In this document: one piece after another, positions 1-10,040 of the stretch
Numbering within the stretch: the stretch's first letter is position 1
Layout of the letters: each line of letters opens with the position of its first letter
NCBI GenBank assembly: GCA_905221605.1
Contig: CAJNDS010000868.1
Span: 421,607 to 485,606 of the forward strand
DNA from: Symbiodinium natans
Taxonomy: Eukaryota > Sar > Dinophyceae > Suessiales > Symbiodiniaceae
Direction of reading: 5' to 3'
Length of the DNA: 64,000 nucleotides
Position numbers and translations under genes: made by a program
Notes under the pieces: generated by a model
The model's input: only the letters and a program-made list of their open reading frames with translations
Database searches by the model: none
What the model was told of the DNA's origin: nothing

Positions 1-119
1 GAAACATGGCAAGCTACAAAACCAGACCTGCGGCTACAAAGCCTCGTGAATTTCTGGTTGCAGCCACAAACATGCCCTTCCTCCTTAGCAGACTTGGAGC
101 CCATTCGGTTTGTATTGGT

Positions 120-210
120 TTAGGGCTTAGGGTTTAGGATTTAGGGTTTAGGGTTTCGGGCTTAGGGTTTCGGATTAGGATTTGGGGTTTAGGGTTTAGG
201 GTTTAGGGGC
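120..210 (+). repeat. degenerate telomeric tract (TTTAGGG)
   Basis: Variants TTAGGGT, TTAGGAT and TTCGGGC mixed with the perfect heptamer. Confidence 0.9.
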
Positions 211-274
211 CCACAGAGCACCCATAATGGCACAACATCAACCAAGCTTTAGAATCTTCCCTTTGGCTTCATAG

Positions 275-335
275 ACCCGCACATAGTAGGATACCCTTTC
301 CGAATAAGGTACCCCTACTATCGTAAATCCCCAGA
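275..335. mobile_element. inverted-repeat element, family B, partial
   Basis: Contains ATAGTAGGATACCCTTTCCG and AAGGTACCCCTACTATCGTA, the family B core in reverse; one end seems missing. Confidence 0.4.
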
Positions 336-579
336 TAACAAAGGCAAAACTCCTGAGGATGGAAGAGGTCCAGGCAGCGTGCACGCGGCTGCCTTCTTCG
401 CGGTGCACATCCTCAGCCGCTGGAATCACTGCAGCGTCACACGCAACCGGCCTTGCCGTTGGCCGCTTCAAGCTTGGGCGCAGAAGCACTGAAGGACCTC
501 TATCAACCTCTGAAAACGCAAAATGGCCATGTGAAGCTGCTGCAGCTCTAGGCTCAGCAAGCGCACTTCCAAGAGACCT

Positions 580-1570
580 ACTACCCCACTGGAACCTTTT
601 CCATCACATGTGAGAAGTTTGCGCCGAGGTCAGCATGGAACTCCCTGCTTTGCTTCGGCCGAGATGCTTTGGATCCACCTGGGCCATCTGACCGGGCCTA
701 CTTCTTGGGGCATTAGGGCTCCTGAATAGGGTTTAGGGTTGTCAGTCAGACTTCGGCTTCCCTAAGCCTTGTGGTTTAGGGTTTAGGGTTTTAGGGTTTC
801 GGGTTTAGGGTTTAGGCTTTGAGCAAGTGGACCCAGGCTTGGGCGCTGTTCCTTTTATGCTCTCCTAGGCCGTCCTCGTAGCACAATCAGCCCAGAAGAA
901 GGTTCAAGAGCAACCCATCCAACACTCCAGACACGCCCAACTCGGCACTGAACACTTCAACTGCCAATCGCCTTGTAGGTGACGGGCATCTCGTAAACGC
1001 TATTGAAGGGGACGACGTCGCAAGCGACAGCACCACGGCAGAATTTGACGGTGTCACACCTTGTTTTGCTCACTTTGGGTTCCTATACTTCTGGGACCCA
1101 GAAACCCTAAACTCTAAACTCCCCTTCATTGGGCACCAGGTACTGTCATCTGGGAGGTTCATGGGCAGTTCTCAATAAGGTTATCTAGCTGTAAGGTACT
1201 GCGACTTCCCTAGATCAACTTCCCCGCTCTTAGGAGCAAGCCTCTAAGTACGGCAAGTAGAAATCCAGGTTGCACTCTTACTGGCCCAAAACCCAAGGAA
1301 ATAAAAGTTTGAAACTTTCAGAATAAGCTACCTTATAAGAAGCCCAAAAGTTGAAAAGTTCGACCTTGCATCACGCCATCGACTGACAATTGTTGGCAAA
1401 CTAGTGCTTCTCACGGAGTCATTAGGTCTTTACATAGTCCCTTAAGCATATAATGTAGCGGTACAGCCTCCTGAAGCAGAGCTGAGTTCTGGGCCTGTGT
1501 GGACTAGAGGAGTCGTTGGTCGCTCTGAAACCGCTGCCAGGGCCTCGGCAGCTTTTGGGGGTTGTGGATT
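580..1570. other. no gene seen
   Basis: Short telomeric debris near 730-815; otherwise unremarkable sequence with no convincing frame. Confidence 0.5.
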
Positions 1571-1574
1571 TTTG

Positions 1575-1735
1575 GCTTTGGGTTTAGGGTTTAGGGTTTA
1601 TAGGGTTTGTAGGGTTTATAGGGTTTATAGGGCTTATGGGGTTTATTGGGTTTATGGGGTTTACGTGGTTTGTAGGTTTGAAAGGGTTTATAGGGCTTAT
1701 GGGGTTTATAGGGTTTATGGGGTTTGCAGGGTTCT
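1575..1735 (+). repeat. degenerate telomere-like tract
   Basis: Units such as GGGTTTATA, GGGCTTATG and GGGTTTGTA: a TTTAGGG array that has drifted to 8-9-mers. Confidence 0.8.
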
Positions 1736-2173
1736 GGGATACTGGGGGGTAGAGCTCGGAGGAGTACTACTCTCTGCTTCTCACAGTTTGCCCAAAACTC
1801 TAAACTGCAAAGGACAGAAAGTCAATCTGGGCTCGCGCACTCGCTCACTGGGCGCTTGCAGCCAGGAGGGCCTTGTTGTATGGATCAGCGCAAGCTACAC
1901 CACTGTGATGGGTTCAGGGTGTGGTGCAACCACGTGCATTAGGCTGGAGACCGAATCTGGCGGGGCCAGGGGCGGGATTAGAGGACATAGAAGCTTCCGG
2001 CCCCAGGTTTGCCGGAAGTGAGAGAAGGACCTAACAAAGGGAGACAGCCAGAGAGACAGACACAGCGTGAAGCAGCTTCTCTGCCTGAATGCATCACGCG
2101 GAGCAGTGGAGAACAAATCAACTCAGGGCTGCGCCTTGGGACCAGCAGCTCGGGCGGCACCGCCTCCGCTGCT

Positions 2174-2426
2174 GTACGGTTTAGGGTTTAGGGTCTAGGG
2201 TCTAGGTTCTAGGGTCTAGGGTTTAGGGTTTTAGGGTTTTAGGGCTTTAGGGTCTAGGGTTCAGGGTTTTAGGGTTTTAGGGTTTTAGGGTTTTAGGGTT
2301 TAGGGTTTAGGGTTTAGGGTTTAGGGTTTAGGGCTTAGGGCTTAGGGTTTAGGGTTTAGGGTTTAGGGTTTAGGGTTTAGGGTTTAGGGTTTAGGGTTTA
2401 GGGTTTAGGGTTTAGGGTTTAGGGCA
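2174..2426 (+). repeat. interstitial telomeric tract, 250 bp
   Basis: TTTAGGG and TTTTAGGG units; the 3' half is nearly perfect. Confidence 0.97.
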
Positions 2427-2539
2427 CTTGAGAGAGACTTGCAAACGACAACTCCCGCACGCTCCAAGGAGCTCGCCTCCGTGATCATCTGAAGCCCTCG
2501 GCCTCCAACCCTCAAAGCCTCAAAAACCCTTCAAACCGT

Positions 2540-3015
2540 GAAGTCCAAATACCACCCTAAACCACATAAACCCTAAACCCTAAACCCCAAGCCCTAACCC
2601 TGCCTCCAAGAGCTTCAGCGCGGATGACAGGCTTCGGACAGGAGCTCGACCTTCGTCTCCAAAGTCTCTTCCCCTCCGGCTAATCTGTTTGGGGGGTTAC
2701 GAGATTAAGGGTACCTTATTGGGGTGATAAGGGATTTCTACTACTTGGGGATCTTGGGGGGGGTCCCCTATTTTCGTAGACTCTTTCATCGCTCGGGTGT
2801 ACAGGGCTTTTTGAGGGGCGGTGCTTGGGTGCAGCCTGTTTGATGCCTCGGGTGTGTGCAAACGCAGTCCAAGGCCGGCGCAGTCGGCTTGAAGGAAAAT
2901 GTCAAGGCCCAGCAAGAAGGCGGCAGGGCCTCGAGCGCAGGAAGGAAAAGATTGTCGTCGGAACACAAAGAGACCCAAGACCTCCCGAAAGTACACGCAA
3001 CCACGAATCCTGGAA
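2540..3015 (+). repeat. segmental duplication, copy 1
   Basis: Shares colinear sequence with 28540-29390: AAATACCACCCTAAACC, TGACAGGCTTCGGACAG, CTTCGTCTCCAAAGTCTCTT, an inverted-repeat element, GCAAACGCAGTCCAAGGCC and AGAAGGCGGCAGGGCCTCGA. Lacks a ~360-bp piece present in copy 2. Confidence 0.92.
2694..2798. mobile_element. inverted-repeat element, family B, inside duplication copy 1
   Basis: GGTTACGAGATTAAGGGTAC ... GGTCCCCTATTTTCGTAGAC: same insertion as 28702-28799, decayed; the flanking duplication is no longer perfect. Confidence 0.7.
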
Positions 3016-3700
3016 GCGCACAACAACGATCAAACTCAGACTTCGCGCGTGATTTTGACATCCCGGCCTTTTCAGAGAAGGCCGCCGCCACCCCGATCAA
3101 ACTCGACGAATCTAGGACCTCTCACTGACACTGCCACGCATTGGCACGCCAAGCCGTCCGAAGCAAGACAACAAACCGAGCGAACCTGACGATGTCCATT
3201 TCAGGATCCATGTGATATGTCAAAACCTACCCACGTCAAGCAATCACAATTAAAATCCCCAAGTCTGCCAGCACATTGGTGTAATGGACACCATGCTTAA
3301 CTGACTCCGGAGTTGTCTCAACCTTTCAACGCTTCAATTGAGCATCCACCTAAGCACAGATATTTTTCCCACATACTTACTACGTATAAAGACAATACGA
3401 AGTATGCTTGGAAACTACTAGCTGCGGACTCTGCCACGTCAGCCATCTTTTTCCCGCAGTCGAGCTGCGCGTCGAACGTGGAGGGCTCCCTGCATATATG
3501 TGCCTGGATGCATATGCTGACGTCCCCAGACATGGGAGTCTGTCACGCCTGGCCGGGCTCGCTGTCTGTGCCTTGAGCTCATCCCCTCTCCGCCGACCTC
3601 ATCAAGTGTCTCCCTGTAAGAGACTACTGCTATGGCTATCCGTGTTTCCTCAAGGATTTGCCACAAGCGCTGCTTCCTATGCCCATGAGGGCCACCAAAC
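3016..3700. other. no gene seen
   Basis: Several short overlapping frames on both strands, none convincing. Confidence 0.45.
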
Positions 3701-3702
3701 TC

Positions 3703-4320
3703 CTACACCTCATAGCGGCGCGGTTTGTACAATCCACACTTCGCCCGTTCAGACCAGGCATTTCCTATGATGCGAAGGGTCTTGCGGCAATCTGTGCTCA
3801 TAAGGGCAGCTTCAAACTCCGTGGCAGCACCTATATGAACGACCTCAACCACAATCTCCTTCCTTGCTGCAATAGGCTCACAGCGCTCTGCAGAACGGAA
3901 TGTCTGGATTCCAAAGGCTGAGGATACATACTTGTGCTTCATTCCTGTCAGGTTTGCCAATTTTGCCGGAGAGCATTCACCGGAATGCACATGGAAGGTT
4001 TCAACTTCTTGCCCAAACACAACTTTGTAGCAGGCATCTGCAATGTAGAACGCAAGCTGACAATTAATGATCCAATCTGCATTGAAGCTGCCCGACATGG
4101 CGTCACTTTGTTGAAATGAGAACGTCCACCACGGCGGCAAAGCCCAAGCTGCAATCAATCGGGACTTCCATGGGCCTTGAAAGAGCGAGCCATCACCATG
4201 CAAGCGTCGGAATGTCATTGTTGTGAAGTCTCCAAAAAAAAAGCGCAGCAGCCGTTCATCTGACTTCCAATGAAACCACTGCGGTTCTCCATCGGCACCT
4301 CGCATGTGCTGCATACACAT
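3703..4320 (-). CDS. hypothetical protein or exon, 205 codons
   Basis: An ATG-started uninterrupted frame with protein-like composition (Trp/Phe-rich first half, then AFYIADACYKVVFGQEVETF and EIVVEVVHIGAATEFEAAL). No family recognised and no signal peptide or membrane segment. It lies on the same strand as, and downstream of, the cysteine-rich repeat gene. It may be a separate gene or a 3' exon of a longer transcript; both ends could be splice sites. Confidence 0.4.
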   Translation of the reverse strand: MCMQHMRGADGEPQWFHWKSDERLLRFFFGDFTTMTFRRLHGDGSLFQGPWKSRLIAAWALPPWWTFSFQQSDAMSGSFNADWIINCQLAFYIADACYKVVFGQEVETFHVHSGECSPAKLANLTGMKHKYVSSAFGIQTFRSAERCEPIAARKEIVVEVVHIGAATEFEAALMSTDCRKTLRIIGNAWSERAKCGLYKPRRYEV

Positions 4321-4575
4321 TGAGCTGGTTTCCGGCAGCTAACGATTGCCAACCAGAATCAAGAAACAAGAAACAAGAAACGGCAAACAACAAACAACGA
4401 TAACAACACTGCGACCGCTGCCGCGGCCGCGACGGCGGCAACTTGCTCATCGTTTTGTACTCCGCCTACTCCCTCCTCCTGCTTACTCCCGAATTTCGAT
4501 GATGCTAGGTCGCCTCAGGGCAACTGGACACGAACTGGCCCAAACCGTTTTGTCCAAGTGCTCGTTTGGGGCTGC

Positions 4576-4840
4576 TTAACACGAGCAGGGAACAGTTGGC
4601 GCAAGCGCCGTGCGCGCCAACAGAACGAAACTGCAGACGCAATCAGGCTCATGATGGGCGCACTCGCTGCACACGGCCTCGATGCTGTGCCCATTTAGCA
4701 TGGTGCCAGGCACGGACATTTTTTGCTCAACCCTGTCCCGGTTGAGGTGTGGTTTCCTTGTCTTCTGGCTGCACAACCCGCGTATGGTTGCGGCCCGCTG
4801 GAGATGATGATGAGGGAACGGTTGGGCAAAAGTTCCAGCC
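4576..4840 (-). CDS. hypothetical exon, Cys/His-rich end
   Basis: From a good acceptor (TTCTGCAG|GCTGG) the frame stays open 88 codons and ends with VCSECAHHEPDCVCSF...PCSC and a stop. The Cys/His cluster could bind zinc. Function unknown. It overlaps a plus-strand frame (4749-5168) that is less convincing. Confidence 0.33.
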
Positions 4841-5611
4841 TGCAGAATTCAGGAACCAAAACGTCTCTGCTGAAAAATCCCTCAACCAGGCCACGGCATA
4901 TGATCGAGCTGGGATTGTGCTACGGAGCCGTTACATACAGCTTCAGCATGGCAACACTTTGCGCGCAAATTGCAGGTCCCTCACCATGATTTGCCACCAC
5001 CCACTAGCAAGCACACGCTCGCCCTTTTTGAATCAGACGGGTCTTGCTTTAAAGAATCACCTCAACGTTTCCCATTGTGCACGTGTGCGCTGCATACTGA
5101 AAGTCTGGAGCAGGGATCTGTTGCTTCGACCGCGTGCTAGTGCGCGTCAAGGCGGACTTGCATGTTGATTGACTAGTCGACCTGATGCGTTCCATATTGC
5201 TCATATAGACTGTCATGTACGAAATATCGAGGCACCATCATCCCTTCCTAACCTCCCCCTCGTCTCGTCGCACACGCTAAAACACACGGCCCATTCGCTG
5301 AAAGTTGGAACCAATAGCACCCAGGGACAGGAGGCGGACTGGGCTGCTGCTGCTGCTGCTGCTGCTATGAAGGGTAAGACGACTTCTTCATTCTGTTGCT
5401 ACTGATTTAGAGCCCTAAATGGAACCGCACTTGTTGTTTACTCCCCTGGCCGAAAGGCAACAACCATATACATCATCCCTGTAGATGCCCACAGTGCCAA
5501 CCGACACCCAAAAATCCGGCCTTCACACCTTTCATACATATGCGAAGCCAGAATGTTGGAAGCTGCAGCTATTCTTATACGAATATGATGCCAACACAAT
5601 GAAGGAGAGAA

Positions 5612-5720
5612 CTAGTATTTTCCGCATTTCCACTCGGGAATGAAGCAAGAATGCTGGCATTCAAAGCATTTCCGAACCATGGCAGAGCATGAGGGGTGGC
5701 CTATGCTAACCTCTTTGCTC
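5612..5720 (-). CDS. possible 3' exon, cysteine-rich
   Basis: A short open segment reads SIGHPSCSAMVRKCFECQHS and on to a TAG at 5612. It lies on the same strand just below the repeat-protein exon and could be its last coding exon or an unrelated fragment. An acceptor-like AAAG|AGG precedes it; a poly-G run separates it from the long exon. Confidence 0.28.
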
Positions 5721-5991
5721 ACAGCGGAGGGGGAACTTCCCCCCCCCCCCCCCGCCGTGATGATGGAGGTGGTGCTGGTGGTGGCGGTGTTCCTTCCCCA
5801 TAACTGAAAACTGGACCCCCGCCTGTTGTTGTTGACCCCGCCCCCCTGCACGGACATTTCAACAAACCCAAACCGCGCGGAGTTGCATTTCCCGGAATTT
5901 GAGCTTCCTGCTGTGCGTCCAGCGGATTAACAGCGGCCACGCCTTCCAGAAATTTTACGTAAGGGGTTCAGGTAAAATTCTCTGCCGCCAA

Positions 5992-8900
5992 CTACAACGA
6001 CAGCCGCAACCATACCAACTCCGACTCCATGACGCTGAGAGGAGGCGGTTGTCTTGCAAACGTGCTGAGGGAGCCACCTTCCGAAGGAAATGAGCCCTCT
6101 CCATTGTTGAGCAGCTTCACTACCCTACTGCTACTTGCGTTCAACTCGAAGAGCGCGGGCTCTGCAGCATGAAAGCAGGCATTTGGAAGTTGTTCGCTGG
6201 CAGGAGTTTCCCCGCATGGAAGAGACATGTCACTGGCACATGGCTGTGAAGTCTGGCGCGTTGTCTGCCACTCGCTGGCAACCACCATTGCCTCCCATTG
6301 AATCAAATCATAGCCACATTGCTTCCCGCGGAACTGCACAAGTGGATGTTCCATGCCATCCATGCATCCCAGAGAAGAAGAAAAGTCCATGGTGGCGGGG
6401 TAAACTATCTCCTCAGAACATCTCGGAAGTGCTGCTTCTGTCAGACATCTGTTGGGAAGGACAAACTCGGCCCTTTCTGTTGGTGCACCGCACATCGAAT
6501 CGACTCCTGTCCACTCCCATCTGCACTTTGCCGGTGGACTTGCTTCTGCAAACCTCCACAGAATGCGATTGTCCGAACATGCTGACCCCCGAAACACGAC
6601 AGACTGGCCAGCCTCACAGGCATTTCCTGATGGATCAGTGGCATTTGCTTGAAGAACTGTTGCGTACCAAATGCTCTCAGAACAAACTGGCAAGGGCCGG
6701 CATGCGCCAAACGCCTGTGGTCCTTTCCAAACAATGTTGCCAAAGAACCCGGTGGCACAAGAGCACGCAGGGCCCGCGGCAAAGTCAGAATGCTGAACCT
6801 CGCACGGTACAGGCTGGCAGCCGCCCGAAGCTTCCGAGCCATTCCACGTAATGTTACCCAGGAACCCATCTGAACATGCACACGCTAGCCCATGTTCGTG
6901 ATTGGAATTAGGGATCTGACACCTGGCTGGCTCACAGCTCCCGGTGGGTACCGAACCGTTCCAGGCAACAGAACCAGCAAAACCATCCTTGCAGCGACAT
7001 TCAAGGCCAGATGCATTGTTCGAGCCGTCAACACCGCAGGGAGCGGGCTTGCACTCAACCCTGAAGACTGGAACTTTTTCTGGCTCATCGTCATCGCTGT
7101 CGTAGCCATCCTCGATGTCGCTGCCGCGCACGTCATGATAATCAATATAATCTTCTTCCCACGGACCCCTTTCGAATAGAGAGTTTGAGCGCCATACATC
7201 GTGGACATCAATGTAGCTACTGAGCTCCTCCTTCCTGACACGTCTGACTAAGATGTACCCGTCTGCACAACTACATTTTGGGCCATCTATTCCATTTGCG
7301 TGCTCCCCCCGGCAGTCTAGCTCTGCGCACGTGCCGGATGCCTTGTCGAAATTCCAGTAAATCTCACCATGAAAACCAGGCAAACATTTGCAGTCACGTC
7401 CCGGCCGGCGGTTGGAGTTCCTGACCGCACAGGGTGCTGGATCGCAGCGTCCTTGTGCCACTGAGCCATTGAAGGTGATATTGCCTTCATAGCCATCGAT
7501 GCAGACGCATTCTCCATAATCACTTCCAAGCTGTAGGGGCAACTTCTGATTGTCGCATCGCGCGCGCCAACATGTCCCGAATGCATTCGCGCGTTTCCAA
7601 CTTATGGAGCCTTCATAGCCGTCCCGGCATTTGCATTCGAGCCCTGGTCTCTCGTTGGAGCCCGGTATCTTGCAGCTGGCTGGCTCACAGCTCCCGGTGG
7701 GTATTGAACCATTCCAGCCAATGGAACCGGCGAAACCATCCTTGCAGCTACAATACGGGCCAGATGCATTGTTTGAGTTCTCAACCCCGCAGGGCGCAGG
7801 TACGCACTGCACACGGAAAAATGTGTAGTTTTCTCGCACTGGGGGCTTGTAGCTGCCGAAGTAGAATTTGTCGTTGAGGAATGGATCATATTCCAGCAGA
7901 GAGTAGTCAGAGTAGTGCTCCCTCACCTCCTGTTTCACTGTTCTGTTGACTAAGCTGTACCCATCCGCGCAACCACACGCTGGCCCCTTCTTTGAGTTTG
8001 CATGCGCACCCTGACAGTCTAGCTCTTCGCATGTACCGGATGGAACGCTGAGACTCCATGAAATATCACCACCAAAGCCAGACAAGCACTCACAGGCATG
8101 TCCTGATTCATTGTTGGAGTGTGCGATGGCACAGGGTGCTGGATCGCAGCGTCCTTGCGCGACTGTTCCATTGAAGGTGATCTTGCCTTCATAGCCGTCC
8201 CGGCATGTGCATGCGAGCCCTGGTTTTTCGTTGGAGTCCTGTATCTTGCAGCTTGCTGGCTCACAGCGCCCGGTGGGTATTGAACCATTCCAGCCAATAG
8301 AACCAGAGAAACCATCCTTGCAGCTACAATCCGGGCCAGATGCATTGTTTGAGTTCTCAACCCCGCAAGGCGCAGGTTCGCACTTGGCTTGAAAATATTG
8401 CTGCTGATTTGTATCATTCAGGATGTCGGCGGTTCCATGGAATCCATCAGCGCAGCCGCATTCCGGGCCAGCCTTGCCGTTGGAGTGCTCGCCCCGACAC
8501 TCCAGCTTACTGCAGCTGCCCCGAGCATGAGGGCCCTTAAATTCAATGAAACCGTCAAAGCCATGCTTGCATTGGCAGGAAGGTCCTGGTTCCCCATTGG
8601 AATGCACGATATTACAAGGTGCTGGCTTGCAGCTCCCTGTAGGCACCGAACCATTCCATACAACAGAACCAACGAAACCATCCTTGCAGCTACAATCCGG
8701 GCCAGATGCATTGTTTGAGTTCTCAACATCGCAAGGAGCAGGCCGGCAAGTTCCGGATGGAAATCCTCGCGACCACGCAATTTGGCCCTCAAACCCGAAA
8801 CGGCATGCGCAACTGTCGCCTGGCTCTGAATTGGAGTTCGGGATGAAGCAGGGTACTGGGGCGCATTCCCCTGTCGCGCTTGCCCCATCCCAGACGATGT

Positions 8901-9411
8901 CTCCTGTAAAGCTATCCTTGCATCGACAATCAGGCCCGTCGAGCATGGAATTGTTGATCTTGCACGGCGCAGGCCTACACTGCCCACTCGGGGTCTCATT
9001 CTGCCAGGAGATCTCTCCTTGAAAGCCATCGTTGCACCGGCAGCTGTGGCCTGGCTCCCTGGTGGAGTTCGAGACCCTGCACGGGGCAGGGATGCATGTG
9101 CCTGCAGATACCTCCCGAGTCCAGGAGATGGTCCCCAAGAAGCCATCCTTACAGGCACACCTGGGGCCTGCTCTGAAATTGGAGTTGGCTATGTTGCAAG
9201 GTGCCGGGGAGCAGGCATCCTCGACCTTCACAGAGTCGTCGCTTGAGGAGTTCAGTCCACCCACATAGCCATCGCAGCACTTGCAGCCATCCTCAGAGCA
9301 GCCGCATATGTTGTGCTTCTTTTTGGGTTCCACGGACAGCTCCAACTCCATCACGGCACGGCTGCTCAGACCTGTCGCGCTATGCTTCCCAAACTGGCAT
9401 GTCAGATGCAT
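5992..9411 (-). CDS. Secreted cysteine-rich repeat protein (EGF-like/GYSG-type), 1139 codons in one exon
   Basis: Seen: about 19 tandem units of about 40 residues (residues ~65-905) of the pattern C.PAPC..NSN..G..C.C.DGF.G.I.W.G..P.G. There are four cysteines per unit and many N-glycosylation sites (NGS, NAS, NNAS). Units 8-11 and 12-16 form a higher-order repeat; two units (CADGY type) carry long acidic Tyr/Asp-rich insertions. The tail (~905-1139) has two related modules, CSE.I.Y...FRG..C....I.W. Known: similar C.C..GY.G repeats are common in extracellular proteins of marine protists. Inference: a cell-surface or secreted adhesive protein. No signal peptide follows the ATG and a TAA sits two codons upstream, so the true N-terminus probably comes from upstream exons, for example via an AG at CCAG|TTTGGG just inside the ORF. 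Its single-exon structure contrasts with the microexons elsewhere. Confidence 0.85.
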   Translation of the reverse strand: MHLTCQFGKHSATGLSSRAVMELELSVEPKKKHNICGCSEDGCKCCDGYVGGLNSSSDDSVKVEDACSPAPCNIANSNFRAGPRCACKDGFLGTISWTREVSAGTCIPAPCRVSNSTREPGHSCRCNDGFQGEISWQNETPSGQCRPAPCKINNSMLDGPDCRCKDSFTGDIVWDGASATGECAPVPCFIPNSNSEPGDSCACRFGFEGQIAWSRGFPSGTCRPAPCDVENSNNASGPDCSCKDGFVGSVVWNGSVPTGSCKPAPCNIVHSNGEPGPSCQCKHGFDGFIEFKGPHARGSCSKLECRGEHSNGKAGPECGCADGFHGTADILNDTNQQQYFQAKCEPAPCGVENSNNASGPDCSCKDGFSGSIGWNGSIPTGRCEPASCKIQDSNEKPGLACTCRDGYEGKITFNGTVAQGRCDPAPCAIAHSNNESGHACECLSGFGGDISWSLSVPSGTCEELDCQGAHANSKKGPACGCADGYSLVNRTVKQEVREHYSDYSLLEYDPFLNDKFYFGSYKPPVRENYTFFRVQCVPAPCGVENSNNASGPYCSCKDGFAGSIGWNGSIPTGSCEPASCKIPGSNERPGLECKCRDGYEGSISWKRANAFGTCWRARCDNQKLPLQLGSDYGECVCIDGYEGNITFNGSVAQGRCDPAPCAVRNSNRRPGRDCKCLPGFHGEIYWNFDKASGTCAELDCRGEHANGIDGPKCSCADGYILVRRVRKEELSSYIDVHDVWRSNSLFERGPWEEDYIDYHDVRGSDIEDGYDSDDDEPEKVPVFRVECKPAPCGVDGSNNASGLECRCKDGFAGSVAWNGSVPTGSCEPARCQIPNSNHEHGLACACSDGFLGNITWNGSEASGGCQPVPCEVQHSDFAAGPACSCATGFFGNIVWKGPQAFGACRPLPVCSESIWYATVLQANATDPSGNACEAGQSVVFRGSACSDNRILWRFAEASPPAKCRWEWTGVDSMCGAPTERAEFVLPNRCLTEAALPRCSEEIVYPATMDFSSSLGCMDGMEHPLVQFRGKQCGYDLIQWEAMVVASEWQTTRQTSQPCASDMSLPCGETPASEQLPNACFHAAEPALFELNASSSRVVKLLNNGEGSFPSEGGSLSTFARQPPPLSVMESELVWLRLSL

Positions 9412-9451
9412 CCGTTATCCCTTTTCTTAGTTGTCCAATAACCTGGGGGAA

Positions 9452-9469
9452 CCAAAGGTTAACCTTTGG
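9452..9469. promoter_or_regulatory. 18-bp perfect palindrome upstream of the repeat-protein exon
   Basis: CCAAAGGTTAACCTTTGG is perfectly self-complementary and lies 41 nt before the ATG of the 3.4-kb exon. It could be a dimer binding site, a hairpin, or part of an inverted-repeat element remnant. Confidence 0.3.
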
Positions 9470-9501
9470 GATTATAAGGGGCTTATGTTACCCCAAGAAG
9501 G

Positions 9502-10040
9502 TTAAAGGTTGCCTACTCTACTCGTAGGTTTTTCTAGCAAAACCGCCAGCCCACCTAGAAGCCTCAACTTGCAGCTTGTGGAGGTACCGGCAGGAACGTA
9601 AAGATCGGCTGGCTGGTCGTCAGACTCAAGGAGCAGCTTCTTGAATGCGTGAGTGGTGCAGTTCCAAGATGACGACTGGCAGCAGATGCTGATGCTCCTC
9701 AACATTGTCAGGGGAGAAAGGTAGTGAACATTCTTAGGGCTTACGACCCACACATCACGAAATGAAACTTCGGCCCGAGCGTCGATGCTTGCTCAAACTT
9801 CGGCCTCACCTGAAGGCGCGGGGATCCTCCCGATCCCACCAGGAGTAGATACTTGTTGTCGACCGCACCCGGCGGAAAGTTTGGAATGAGGCTGGCCGAA
9901 AAGGCTTTCCTGAGCCGTTCAAACTTAATGATTATCACTCTGGGAACCCGATTTAACACTCTACTAATAGCCGCCAGAGCCTGTGGCTGTTGATCGGAGT
10001 CCCTTCTTGGGGTTCCTGTACTTGCCCTTTGGCGGATCAA
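9502..10040 (-). CDS. two probable exons upstream of the repeat protein
   Basis: Two overlapping minus-strand frames have protein-like stretches: 9741-10040 (ISRVLNRVPRVIIIKFERLR, later NKYLLLVGSGG) and 9502-9753 (FKKLLLESDDQPADLYVPAG, then KLRLLGGLAVLLEKPT). Each changes frame, as expected for spliced exons. They lie just upstream of the 3.4-kb exon and may supply its missing N-terminus. Boundaries not resolved; no family recognised. Confidence 0.33.

Noticed and set aside
238-613. Overlapping 83-84-codon frames on both strands
   Set aside because: Lie over telomeric debris and an inverted-repeat element; no protein-like features.
6135-6851. 238-codon plus-strand frame
   Set aside because: Antisense shadow of the cysteine-rich repeat protein; composition not protein-like compared with the minus strand.
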